Shown here: positions 8,078-15,508 of the stretch, one piece after another | Layout of the letters: each line of letters opens with the position of its first letter | Position numbering within the stretch: position 1 is the stretch's first letter | Assembly: GCA_900770395.1 (NCBI GenBank) | Contig: CAAGKM010000038.1 | Coordinates: 1-30,836, forward strand | Direction of reading: 5' to 3' | Length of the DNA: 30,836 nt | Origin: an uncultured Prevotella sp. | GTDB taxonomy: Bacteria; Bacteroidota; Bacteroidia; Bacteroidales; Bacteroidaceae | Made by a program: the position numbers and the translations under genes | The notes under the pieces: generated by a model | Database searches by the model: none | What the model saw: only the letters and a program-made list of their open reading frames with translations | Told to the model about the DNA's origin: nothing

Positions 8078-9223
8078 ATGAAGTATTACATCATTGCCGG
8101 TGAGGCGAGCGGCGACCTTCACGCCTCATCCCTGATGCAGTCGCTGAAAAACGCTGACCAGCAGGCTGAGTTCCGCTTCTTTGGCGGCGACAAGATGGCT
8201 GCCGTTGGCGGCACTCTCGTCAAGCATTACCGTGAGCTTGCCTATATGGGTTTTGTCCCTGTGTTGCTCCATTTGCCCACAATCCTGCGCAACATGAGGT
8301 TCTGCAAGCAGGACATTGCGCAGTGGCGCCCCGACGTGGTGATTCTTGTGGACTATCCCGGTTTCAATCTCGGCATTGCCAAGTATGTGCACGCCTGCCT
8401 GTCCATACCCGTGTACTATTATATCTCTCCAAAGATATGGGCATGGAAGGAGTACCGCATAAAAAACATACGCCGTGACGTGAGCGAGCTGTTTTCAATA
8501 TTGCCGTTTGAAATCGATTTCTTCGAGAAAAAGCATAATTATCCCATTCACTATGTTGGTAATCCGACGGCTGATGAGGTGCGCCGCTTCAAGGCAGAAT
8601 ACACAGACACCAAGGAAATGTTCTGTGCTTACAACTCGCTGGGTGATAAGCCTATAATAGCATTGCTTGCGGGCAGCCGCCTGCAGGAGATAAAGGACAA
8701 TTTGCCCACTATGGTGCGAGCCGCGCAGCCTTATCTCAACGACTATCAATTGGTGGTTGCCGCGGCTCCGTCTGTGCCGCAGGAGTATTATGGGAAAGTG
8801 CTTGGCAATTCGGGTGTCTCCATCGTTTACGGACAGACTTATCCCTTGCTCCGTCATGCCACAGCAGCCCTTGTCACCAGTGGTACTGCTACACTTGAGA
8901 CTGCTCTTTTCGGCGTGCCGCAGGTGGTGTGCTACAAGACACCGCTGCCAAAACTCATCGCCTTCTTGCGCCGCCATCTTCTGAAAGTGAAATACATCTC
9001 GCTCGTAAACCTCATTGCCAACCGTGAGGTGGTGCCGGAGCTTGTTGCCGACACATTCACCGTGGCACACATTCAGCGCAATCTTTCTGCCATCCTTCCT
9101 TCCGGCTCTTCCCGTGAGGCAATGCTGAAAGGATATGATGACGTGTGGCGTGAGCTTGGCGATGACTGTGCGCCCGACAATGCCGCCGGCATAATCGTGC
9201 GGCTGCTTAAAGATGGAAAATAA
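8078..9223 (+). CDS. lpxB: Lipid-A-disaccharide synthase LpxB
   Basis: A 381-residue GT19 glycosyltransferase. It joins UDP-2,3-diacylglucosamine and lipid X into the lipid A disaccharide at the inner face of the cytoplasmic membrane. Diagnostic motifs: YYIIAGEASGDLHASSLM at the N-terminus, the helical membrane-contact segment LAYMGFVPVLLHLPTILR, VILVDYPGFNLGIA, YYISPKIWAWKEYR, YVGNPTADEV, LLAGSRLQEIKDNLP and the late SGTATLETALFGVPQVVCYK donor-binding region. It is complete and coupled to surE by an 8-bp gap. The downstream gene is convergent, and the 184 bp between holds the tandem array and a terminator. Confidence 0.97.
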   Translation: MKYYIIAGEASGDLHASSLMQSLKNADQQAEFRFFGGDKMAAVGGTLVKHYRELAYMGFVPVLLHLPTILRNMRFCKQDIAQWRPDVVILVDYPGFNLGIAKYVHACLSIPVYYYISPKIWAWKEYRIKNIRRDVSELFSILPFEIDFFEKKHNYPIHYVGNPTADEVRRFKAEYTDTKEMFCAYNSLGDKPIIALLAGSRLQEIKDNLPTMVRAAQPYLNDYQLVVAAAPSVPQEYYGKVLGNSGVSIVYGQTYPLLRHATAALVTSGTATLETALFGVPQVVCYKTPLPKLIAFLRRHLLKVKYISLVNLIANREVVPELVADTFTVAHIQRNLSAILPSGSSREAMLKGYDDVWRELGDDCAPDNAAGIIVRLLKDGK

Positions 9224-9225
9224 AC

Positions 9226-9355
9226 TATCTTAAGATGTTTTTAAAAGTAAGTAGTATTTCAATGGCAAAGTAAGTATATCTTCTATGACCAAGTAAGTAT
9301 ATCTTCTCAGTCAAAGTAAGTAGTACTTCAAAAAAATGGCGTATATCTTAAGATA
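9226..9355. repeat. Two TATCTTAAGAT palindromes bracketing the 23-bp array
   Basis: TATCTTAAGATG (9226-9237) and TATCTTAAGATA (9344-9355) share an 11-base run and contain the 10-bp perfect palindrome ATCTTAAGAT. They start 118 bp apart and bracket the tandem array. The second copy begins inside the left arm of the terminator hairpin and continues into its loop. They may be binding sites for a dimeric protein; nothing else shows their function. Confidence 0.5.
9245..9336 (+). repeat. Tandem array, four units of 23 bp
   Basis: The 9-mer AAGTAAGTA occurs at 9245, 9268, 9291 and 9314, with an exact 23-base period. Units 2 and 3 share the 17-base core AAGTAAGTATATCTTCT. Units 1 and 4 share AAGTAAGTAGTA(T/C)TTCA, giving an A-B-B-A order. 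The last six bases of each unit vary (ATGGCA, ATGACC, CAGTCA, AAAAAA). The array lies between the lpxB stop and the terminator of the convergent gene. It is too short in repeat and variable part to be CRISPR. Confidence 0.85.
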
Positions 9356-9379
9356 ATATTTATCATGGGATATACGCCA
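9330..9379 (-). terminator. Intrinsic terminator of the outer-membrane protein gene
   Basis: TGGCGTATATC (9337-9347) and GATATACGCCA (9369-9379) form an 11-bp perfect stem around a 21-base loop. Read on the minus strand, the hairpin is followed by seven T (complement of 9330-9336). This lies about 30 bases after the stop codon of the gene at 9408, as expected for its rho-independent terminator. On the plus strand there is no U-tract of comparable quality. Confidence 0.8.
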
Positions 9380-9407
9380 AAATTATTGTTGTGTAATTTA
9401 TGGAGCT

Positions 9408-10178
9408 TTAGAAGAGTCTTCCACGGAGACTGAATTTCAGCACGGGATAAACAGTGAGCTTGTCGACGATGTCAGAGATGTCGTCAGAGCCTTTCTCGCC
9501 GCTGAATGTCTTAAGCAGGTCCTCATTGTCGCCAGAGTAAACCTTTGGCTTGCCATGGAACTGTACGCCAAGCTCAAAACGTGCGCCGATGCGCTTCTTC
9601 GGTACAAGACGGCCGAAACCGAGACCGAGGTAAGGACGGAAACCATTGACCTTGACACCGCCCGACACGTTACCGTTCTTGTCAATCTCTAATTTGTATT
9701 TGTCAATCTCCAGACTTGGGTTAAAACCTGTTACGCCTTGCATCGCATACAGCTCGGCAACCTTGTCACTGTGACCGGAGAGCTCTGCAAGCTCAGAGCC
9801 GCCAAAAGAGAAACCTGCTGCCACGAAGAACTTTGAGTTGCCGCCGAATGGATAAACATGCGCCTTGAAGTCAACAGTGGTGCGTGCAAAGTTGCCCTTA
9901 ACCTCAATGTTATCTTCTTCGTGTCTGGTAACTCCGTTAAGATTGTAGTCGTATGTCGCATCCACATCTCCAGTCACCTTAATGCCTGGCATGAAGTTCA
10001 TGCCTAATTCCATCTCAACATAGTTGGTGAGACATGTGGCAACGCTCACGTTTATACCCTCAGTGCCTACGCCTACTCCCAACCCCCAGTGGTTGCCGAG
10101 CTCGCGGTTGAAATCACTCTGTGCTGCCGCATTGCCTATCGACAAGACTGCAACAACTGCTAACAAAATTTTTTTCAT
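9408..10178 (-). CDS. Predicted outer-membrane beta-barrel protein
   Basis: A 256-residue exported protein. The start is the ATG at 10178, giving the signal peptide MKKILLAVVAVLSIGNAAAQ; a TTG three codons earlier is rejected. The mature chain alternates short Gly/aromatic-rich beta strands: WGLGVGVGTEGINVSVA, YVEMELGMNFMPGIKV, ARTTVDFKAHVYPFG, KFFVAAGFSFGG, FRPYLGLGFGRLVP, GARFELGVQFHG, and the C-terminal VYPVLKFSLRGRLF ending in Phe. This pattern fits small OmpA-like or porin-family barrels of Bacteroidetes. I cannot assign a substrate. It has its own good promoter and a strong terminator, so it is a single-gene unit. Confidence 0.82.
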   Translation of the reverse strand: MKKILLAVVAVLSIGNAAAQSDFNRELGNHWGLGVGVGTEGINVSVATCLTNYVEMELGMNFMPGIKVTGDVDATYDYNLNGVTRHEEDNIEVKGNFARTTVDFKAHVYPFGGNSKFFVAAGFSFGGSELAELSGHSDKVAELYAMQGVTGFNPSLEIDKYKLEIDKNGNVSGGVKVNGFRPYLGLGFGRLVPKKRIGARFELGVQFHGKPKVYSGDNEDLLKTFSGEKGSDDISDIVDKLTVYPVLKFSLRGRLF

Positions 10179-10205
10179 GTTTTTCAAAATTTAATGTATT
10201 TTGTG

Positions 10206-10237
10206 CAAAGTTAATGTATTTATTTTAAAAAAACAAA
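10206..10237 (-). promoter_or_regulatory. Promoter of the outer-membrane barrel gene (-33/-7)
   Basis: On the minus strand TTTG (10234-10237) and TAACTTTG (10206-10213) are 20 bases apart. This is a near-perfect Bacteroidetes promoter (TTTG-N19/21-TAnnTTTG). Transcription would start near 10200, giving a leader of about 20 bases. Confidence 0.78.
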
Positions 10238-10282
10238 TAATATCATGTTTTTTTACGTTTGTGGGTGAATTTTTTTTTAATT

Positions 10283-11464
10283 TTAGTCCATTCTGTCACG
10301 ATAATCCTCGTATTTGTAGCATCGCAACATCTCAATGCTGCCGTCACTATGTAGCATGGCTATGGAAGGATGGGCAATGCCGTTGAACATGTTGGTCTTC
10401 ACCATAGTGTAGTGAATCATGTCCTCGAAGATTATTGTCTCACCTGCTTTAAGCTCGTGGTCAAAGCGCCAGTAGCCCATGAAATCGCCGCTCAGGCAAC
10501 TGTTGCCGCCAAGACGGTAAACATAGTTTTCTGTGGATTCTGCATCCTTTGCTGTCTCTGCTCCATGTTCTTCTACGGTCTTAGCTCCTCTCACCTCGGG
10601 ATGATAAGGCATTTCCAGGCAGTCGGGCATGTGACAGGTGAAGCTGACGTTGAGTATGGCTGTGCGTATGCCTTTGTTCTCAACCACGTCTACAACCTTT
10701 GACACTAATGGTCCTGTCTGCCAAGCAAATGCACTGCCTGGCTCAAGTATTATCTCAAGGTTGGGATAGCGCTGGCGCAGACCCTTCAGTGTGTCGATGA
10801 GCAACTGTGTGTTGTAATCCTTACGTGTCATGAGATGACCGCCTCCAAGGTTGAGCCACTTTATCCCCGGCAACCATTTACCGAACTTCTCCTCAATGTG
10901 CACGAGGGTGCGCTGCAGGCTCTCTGCCGATGACTCGCAGTGACAGTGACAATGGAACCCGTCAATGTCATCAGGAAGAACATCGGGCAGCTGGCTTGCC
11001 ATCACTCCAAAGCGGCTGCCTGGAGCACAGGGGTTGTAAAGCTCTGTCTCAATCTCGGAGTACTCGGGATTTATCCTTATGCCGAATGAGGGGCGCTTGC
11101 CGTTGAGCTCAAAGTCGTGGAAACGCTCATACTGTGACAGTGAGTTGAACGACAAATGGCTGCTGTAACTGGCAATCTCCGCAAACTCCTCCTCGGTGTA
11201 TGCCGGTGAGAAGGTGTGCGCCTTGCTGCCAAACTTCTCGTAGGCAAGACGTGCCTCGTAGAGCGAGCTTGCGGTGGAGTGGGTTATGTATTCGCGGAAT
11301 ATTGGAAAAGTCTTCCACAATGCGAACGCCTTGAATGCAAGTATAATCTCCACGCCGGCAGCCTCCGCCACACTGCGTATTAAATCCAAATTCCGTCGCA
11401 ACAGCTGTTCCTCAATGACGTAACAGGGCGACGGAATTTGGGATAAATGTTTTTCTGTAAGCAT
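10283..11464 (-). CDS. nspC: Carboxynorspermidine/carboxyspermidine decarboxylase NspC
   Basis: A 393-residue PLP-dependent decarboxylase of the alanine-racemase fold. It makes (nor)spermidine from the carboxy form in the alternative polyamine pathway. Seen: SPCYVIEEQLLRRNLDLI at the N-terminus, LAFKAFALWKTFPIF with the PLP lysine, GFHCHCHCESSAESLQRT, WLNLGGGHLMTRKDYN with the phosphate-binding Gly cluster, and EPGSAFAW. The start is the ATG at 11464; a longer in-frame reading from a TTG at 11500 is not supported. The partner carboxynorspermidine dehydrogenase gene is not in this window. It lies downstream of pheS on the same strand, with the 31-bp hairpin between them. Confidence 0.95.
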   Translation of the reverse strand: MLTEKHLSQIPSPCYVIEEQLLRRNLDLIRSVAEAAGVEIILAFKAFALWKTFPIFREYITHSTASSLYEARLAYEKFGSKAHTFSPAYTEEEFAEIASYSSHLSFNSLSQYERFHDFELNGKRPSFGIRINPEYSEIETELYNPCAPGSRFGVMASQLPDVLPDDIDGFHCHCHCESSAESLQRTLVHIEEKFGKWLPGIKWLNLGGGHLMTRKDYNTQLLIDTLKGLRQRYPNLEIILEPGSAFAWQTGPLVSKVVDVVENKGIRTAILNVSFTCHMPDCLEMPYHPEVRGAKTVEEHGAETAKDAESTENYVYRLGGNSCLSGDFMGYWRFDHELKAGETIIFEDMIHYTMVKTNMFNGIAHPSIAMLHSDGSIEMLRCYKYEDYRDRMD

Positions 11465-11514
11465 ATATTTAATTATTATAAGGAGGTGTGTCACAACCAA
11501 CCTTCTACTTCCTT

Positions 11515-11588
11515 TTAGGCACGGATTACACGGAATACACAGATTAGTGAAAGAAAAAATCTGTGTATTCCGTGTAATCCGTGCCTAA
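11515..11588. repeat. Perfect 31-bp inverted repeat built of 9-nt units
   Basis: The arms 11515-11545 and 11558-11588 are exact reverse complements around a 12-base A-rich loop. The left arm contains three 9-mers in tandem: CACGGATTA, CACGGAATA, CACAGATTA. Such a long perfect palindrome between pheS and nspC looks like a dispersed palindromic element (REP-like) and can also act as an RNA hairpin that limits read-through. It lacks a clear U-tract. The rest of the 184-bp gap holds no recognised gene. Confidence 0.9.
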
Positions 11589-11648
11589 TTTATGTCATTA
11601 TGATTACTTGTTTTCATTTTGACACCCCCTCTTGTTTTACTATTCTTA

Positions 11649-12689
11649 TCAATTTGCTGCCTCAAATTCCTTGAGGAAGCGCATGTCGTTCTCAGAGAAC
11701 ATACGGAGGTCGCTCACACGGTACTTCAGGTTGGTGATGCGCTCCACACCCATGCCGAAAGCATAGCCTGAGTACACCTTGCTGTCTATGCCGCACTGCT
11801 CGAGCACATTGGGGTCAACCATACCGCAGCCGAGTATCTCCACCCATCCTGTGTGCTTGCAGAAACCGCAGCCCTTGCCGCCGCAAATGTGGCATGAGAT
11901 GTCCATCTCGGCGCTTGGCTCTGTGAATGGGAAGTAGCTTGGGCGCAGACGTATCTTTGTGTCAGGACCGAACATCTCGCGTGCAAACGAGAGCAGTACC
12001 TGCTTAAGGTCGGTGAACGACACATTCTTGTCGATGTAAAGTCCCTCCACTTGGTGGAAGAAACAGTGGGCGCGGGCTGTTATAGCCTCGTTGCGGTAGA
12101 CGCGTCCCGGGCAGATGATGCGGATTGGAGGCTCTTGTGTTGTCTCCATCACGCGTGCCTGCACAGATGATGTGTGGCTGCGCAGCAGAATGTTCTTTGT
12201 AACATCGTTGATGCGGCTCTGCTCCACGAAGAATGTGTCCTGCATGTCGCGTGCTGGATGGTCGGCGGCGAAGTTCATCTTTGTGAACACGTGAAGGTCG
12301 TCCTCCACCTCAGGACCGTCGGCAAGTACAAAACCCATACGTGAGAAGATGTCGATAATCTCATTCTTCACAATGGTCAGCGGATGGCGGCTGCCAAGCT
12401 GCACGGGGTATGGACTGCGTGTGAGGTCGATGCCCTCGCTGTCGCTGTCGTCGGTGGCATGCTGCTCTTTCAGTGCGTTGATGCGGTCCTGTGCGGTCTG
12501 CTTCAACTGGTTGATTTTCATACCCACCTCTTTCTTCTGTTCGGCAGGCACGTTGCGGAAGTCTGCCATGAGGGCTGTGATGGCTCCCTTCTTGCTCAGA
12601 TATTTCAGACGCAGTGCCTCAATCTCCTCTGCATTCTGGGCTTGCATGTTTTCTACTTCTTTGAGTAGATTTTCTATCTTTTCAAGCAT
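11649..12689 (-). CDS. pheS: Phenylalanine-tRNA ligase alpha subunit
   Basis: A 346-residue class II aminoacyl-tRNA synthetase subunit; with PheT it forms the (alpha-beta)2 enzyme. The N-terminal coiled-coil (about 1-85) is followed by the catalytic domain: HPARDMQDTFFV, LLRSHTSSVQARVM, motif 2 CPGRVYRNEAITARAHCFFH (R and E conserved), FPFTEPSAEMDI and motif 3 GMGVERITNLKY. It carries the Cys cluster CHICGGKGCGFCKHTGW, a metal-site-like insertion found in a subset of bacterial PheS proteins. pheT is not adjacent, which is usual in Bacteroidales. Confidence 0.97.
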   Translation of the reverse strand: MLEKIENLLKEVENMQAQNAEEIEALRLKYLSKKGAITALMADFRNVPAEQKKEVGMKINQLKQTAQDRINALKEQHATDDSDSEGIDLTRSPYPVQLGSRHPLTIVKNEIIDIFSRMGFVLADGPEVEDDLHVFTKMNFAADHPARDMQDTFFVEQSRINDVTKNILLRSHTSSVQARVMETTQEPPIRIICPGRVYRNEAITARAHCFFHQVEGLYIDKNVSFTDLKQVLLSFAREMFGPDTKIRLRPSYFPFTEPSAEMDISCHICGGKGCGFCKHTGWVEILGCGMVDPNVLEQCGIDSKVYSGYAFGMGVERITNLKYRVSDLRMFSENDMRFLKEFEAAN

Positions 12690-12729
12690 TTTTTATGATG
12701 TTTTTATCTCTACAAATTAAAAATTTGTG

Positions 12730-12737
12730 CAAAGGTA
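12730..12737 (-). promoter_or_regulatory. -7 promoter element for pheS
   Basis: The minus strand reads TACCTTTG, matching TAnnTTTG, about 40 bases before the pheS ATG. The nearest TTTG upstream (12761-12764) is 23 bases away, slightly too far for the ideal -33 box. Confidence 0.65.
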
Positions 12738-12780
12738 CAATTTTTTTTCTGAAAATAGTGCAAAATTCAAAATAATGTTG

Positions 12781-12788
12781 TAATTTTG
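12781..12788 (+). promoter_or_regulatory. -7 promoter element for the lipoprotein-murB unit
   Basis: TAATTTTG matches TAnnTTTG, 39 bases before the ATG of the gene at 12828. No clean -33 TTTG is seen. It is divergent from the pheS element about 45 bases away. Confidence 0.55.
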
Positions 12789-12827
12789 CCGAAATTTGAG
12801 AGATGGATACAGTTCAGTAGATGAAAA

Positions 12828-13667
12828 ATGAACAAGATAGTAATAGTTTTTTGTGGATTGGGAGCATTGATGCTCAGTTCATGTTGGGGAAATAAGACAT
12901 CCGACACCGAAATGCCTGCTGACAGCGTTGCGGTGGCATCCGACACCGTTGCCAGCGACACTTTGGAGCAGCTTGTCTCAGAGGCGCCTATGCCCAAGGC
13001 GGCTGATGAGCTGTTCGATGATTTCTTCTTTAACTTCGCAGCCAACCGCAAGCTGCAGCGCCAGCGCATCGCCTTTCCGCTGCCAGTGACAAGGGGCGGA
13101 CATACCGAGAACATCACTAAAGACAAGTGGAAGACGGAGACATTCTTCATGCATCAGGGCTATTATACTCTGATTTTCAACAACCGCCGTCAGATGGAGC
13201 GTGTGAAGGACACCACCGTCAGTCATGTGGTGGTGAAGAAAATGTTTCTTAAGTCCGACGGCATCAAGGAGTATGTGTTCGACAGGAAGAACGGTCTGTG
13301 GATGATGACCGCAATCAATAACACATACATTGCGAGGAACAACAATGCCTCGTTTCTTAACTTCTATAAGCGGTTTGCCGCCGACCCGGAGTTTCAGGTG
13401 GCAAGCATCGACGAGACCGTGAAGTTCATAGGACCTGACCCCGACGATGATTTCGCCACGATGGAGGGAATTCTCACTCCCGACACATGGCCTGCTTTTG
13501 CGCCGGAGCTGCCGCATGAGACAATCTACAACATACAGTATGGTGATGATTATCCTGCAAGCAATTTCAAGATTTTCCTCTTGCGCGGCATCTCCAACGG
13601 CTTTGAGACCGAGCTTACATTCCAGCGCAAGAGCGGAGGATGGAAGGTGACATCATTGATTCAATAA
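12828..13667 (+). CDS. DUF4348 family lipoprotein
   Basis: A 279-residue predicted lipoprotein. The signal peptide MNKIVIVFCGLGALMLSSC ends in a lipobox with Cys19. A Ser/Thr/Asp/Val-rich linker follows, and then the domain beginning PKAADELFDDFFFNFA, which I recognise as DUF4348, a Bacteroidetes family with no known function. The C-terminal half alternates Trp and charged residues (KNGLWMMTAINN, GWKVTSLIQ) and looks beta-rich. An out-of-frame ATG 7 bases upstream is not the start. It ends 26 bp before the murB fusion gene and is probably cotranscribed with it, which hints at an envelope role, though this is inference. Confidence 0.82.
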   Translation: MNKIVIVFCGLGALMLSSCWGNKTSDTEMPADSVAVASDTVASDTLEQLVSEAPMPKAADELFDDFFFNFAANRKLQRQRIAFPLPVTRGGHTENITKDKWKTETFFMHQGYYTLIFNNRRQMERVKDTTVSHVVVKKMFLKSDGIKEYVFDRKNGLWMMTAINNTYIARNNNASFLNFYKRFAADPEFQVASIDETVKFIGPDPDDDFATMEGILTPDTWPAFAPELPHETIYNIQYGDDYPASNFKIFLLRGISNGFETELTFQRKSGGWKVTSLIQ

Positions 13668-13693
13668 CTGCTCACACACCTTAGTTTTATAAT

Positions 13694-15508
13694 ATGAAGG
13701 ACGAAAAGAACTATTCCCTGCTCAGTCACAACACGTTTGGCATCGATGCCCGTTGTGCCCGCTTCGTTGAGGCATCCACCGTTGACGAGGTGGTGGAATT
13801 TGTAAAGTCATTCAAAATGTTTGCCAACGACCTGCTCGTGGTTGGTGGCGGCAGCAACCTGCTGTTTAATGGTGACTATGCCGGCACAGTGTTTCATTCC
13901 GCAATACTTGGCATGGAGGTTGTCTGCGGGGATGCCGACAGCGTGCTGCTGCGTGTTGGCGGCGGCGAGGTGTGGGATGATGTTGTGGCTTATAGCGTTG
14001 CCAACGGCATGTATGGGGCTGAGAATCTCTCGGCAATTCCCGGTGAGGCTGGTGCCAGCGCAGTGCAGAACATCGGCGCATACGGTGCCGAGGTGAAGGA
14101 TATTATATATAAGGTGGAGGCAGTGGAGATTGCCACAGGCAAAAGAGTTGAGATAATGGCTGAGGACTGCGACTACAGTTATCGCCACAGCCGTTTCAAA
14201 GATGAGTGGAAGAACCGCTTTATCATCACCCATGTGACTTATCGTCTGCTGAGACATTACATCCCGCGGCTCGACTATGGCAATATCCGCTCCGAGCTTG
14301 CCGCAAGAGGTATCGGCAGTCCTACGGCAGAGGAGCTGCGCCAGGTGATAGTCGACATCCGCAATGCTAAGTTGCCCGACCCTAAGGTGGAGGGTAATGC
14401 CGGCAGTTTCTTCATGAACCCCATTGTGGAGCGTGAGCGTTACAATAAACTTGTGGCGCAGTTTCCTGACATGCCGCACTATGATGTGGATGCCGGAAGA
14501 GTAAAAATTCCTGCCGGATGGATGATTGACCGTTGCGGATGGAAAGGCAAGACCGTCGGCCGTGCCGGAGTGCACAGCCGTCAGGCACTTGTGCTTGTAA
14601 ACCGTGGCGGCGCCGAGGGCAAGGACATCGTCAATCTCTGCAATCTTGTGAGGGCTGATGTGAGACGCACGTTCGGCATCGACATACACCCCGAGGTGAA
14701 TTTCATCGACACGGCGGTGAAGACTTCATTTAATAATAAAAAGGTGAGGCTTACTTTCCTCGGCACAGGAACGTCATGCGGAGTGCCCACAATTGGCTGT
14801 AAGTGTGAGGTGTGCGCCAGCAGTGACCCGCGTGACAGCCGTCTGCGCTGCTCCGCCATGATTGAGACAGCCGACACGCGGGTGATAATAGACTGCACTC
14901 CCGATTTCCGTCAGCAGATGATGCGGCGTGAGTTCCGCAAGATCGACGGCATACTTGTAACCCACAGTCATTACGACCATGTCGGCGGTACAGACGACGT
15001 CCGTCCGTTCTGTGTGTTTGGCGACATCAATATCTATGCCAATGATAAAGCGGTGGAGGGCATGCGTCAGATGCTGCCCTATTGTTTTGCTGAGCATCTC
15101 TATCCAGGAGTGCCTAAGTTGAATCTTCACACCATCGCGCCACATCAGGATATTGCGGTTGGCGACATCCCCGTGTTTCCTATCACTGTGATGCACGCCA
15201 GTTTGCCCATTCTCGGCTATCGCTTCGGCAACCGTCTTGCCTATATCACCGATATGAAAAGTATTGCCCCCGAGGAGGAGCAATACTTGAAAGGTGTTGA
15301 TACGCTTGTGGTCAATGCCCTGCGCCTCAGTGAGGAGCATCAGTCGCATATCCTGCTCAATGAGGCTGTGGAGTTTGCAAAGAGGGTAGGGGCACGCCGC
15401 ACCTATTTCGTTCACATGAGCCATCACATCGGACTGCATGCCTCAACCTGCGGGACTCTGCCTGAGGGCATGACGCTGGCATACGACGGGCTGACAGTCA
15501 GCGTTTAG
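13694..15508 (+). CDS. murB: MurB fused to a PhnP-like metallo-beta-lactamase hydrolase
   Basis: One open frame of 604 residues. Residues 1-338 are a complete MurB, which reduces UDP-GlcNAc-enolpyruvate to UDP-MurNAc: GGGSNLL (FAD), NLSAIPGEAGASAVQNIGAY, YRHSRFK, GNAGSFFMNP with catalytic Ser238, and HPEVNFI with Glu334. Residues 351-604 form an MBL-fold hydrolase of the PhnP type. It has a Cys set (C362, C369, C371, C374, C386), the metal motif THSHYDH (H424, H426, D428, H429) and a final HMSHHIGLH. The roughly 12-residue linker has no recognisable domain. In relatives I know, these are usually two neighbouring genes. An out-of-frame TAATAATAA (14731-14739) sits at the junction, so a small indel may have made the fusion. 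A separate start at the GTG at 14744 cannot be excluded. Confidence 0.88.
   Translation: MKDEKNYSLLSHNTFGIDARCARFVEASTVDEVVEFVKSFKMFANDLLVVGGGSNLLFNGDYAGTVFHSAILGMEVVCGDADSVLLRVGGGEVWDDVVAYSVANGMYGAENLSAIPGEAGASAVQNIGAYGAEVKDIIYKVEAVEIATGKRVEIMAEDCDYSYRHSRFKDEWKNRFIITHVTYRLLRHYIPRLDYGNIRSELAARGIGSPTAEELRQVIVDIRNAKLPDPKVEGNAGSFFMNPIVERERYNKLVAQFPDMPHYDVDAGRVKIPAGWMIDRCGWKGKTVGRAGVHSRQALVLVNRGGAEGKDIVNLCNLVRADVRRTFGIDIHPEVNFIDTAVKTSFNNKKVRLTFLGTGTSCGVPTIGCKCEVCASSDPRDSRLRCSAMIETADTRVIIDCTPDFRQQMMRREFRKIDGILVTHSHYDHVGGTDDVRPFCVFGDINIYANDKAVEGMRQMLPYCFAEHLYPGVPKLNLHTIAPHQDIAVGDIPVFPITVMHASLPILGYRFGNRLAYITDMKSIAPEEEQYLKGVDTLVVNALRLSEEHQSHILLNEAVEFAKRVGARRTYFVHMSHHIGLHASTCGTLPEGMTLAYDGLTVSV

Noticed and set aside
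9245..9336. Possible CRISPR array
   Set aside because: Units are 23 bp in total with only 6 variable bases and four copies. CRISPR repeats and spacers are each usually over 20 bases, and no cas gene is near.
11481..11490. AGGAGG on the plus strand as a ribosome binding site
   Set aside because: No plus-strand ORF follows at a suitable distance, and Bacteroidetes rarely depend on a strong Shine-Dalgarno.
11465..11500. Longer NspC start at a TTG (11500)
   Set aside because: The 12 added residues have no family match, and an ATG at 11464 fits the usual N-terminus.
11588..11617. Nine-codon ORF (MKTSNHDIN) after pheS
   Set aside because: Too short, ends at the hairpin edge, and there is no promoter or downstream gene at a coupling distance.
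12283..12300. Candidate parS site (GAACACGTGAAG)
   Set aside because: It is inside pheS and matches only the centre of the parS palindrome; the flanks do not pair. Not good enough to report.
13808..14689. 293-residue minus-strand frame opposite murB
   Set aside because: Antisense shadow with low-complexity His/Ala composition, while the plus strand encodes a full MurB.
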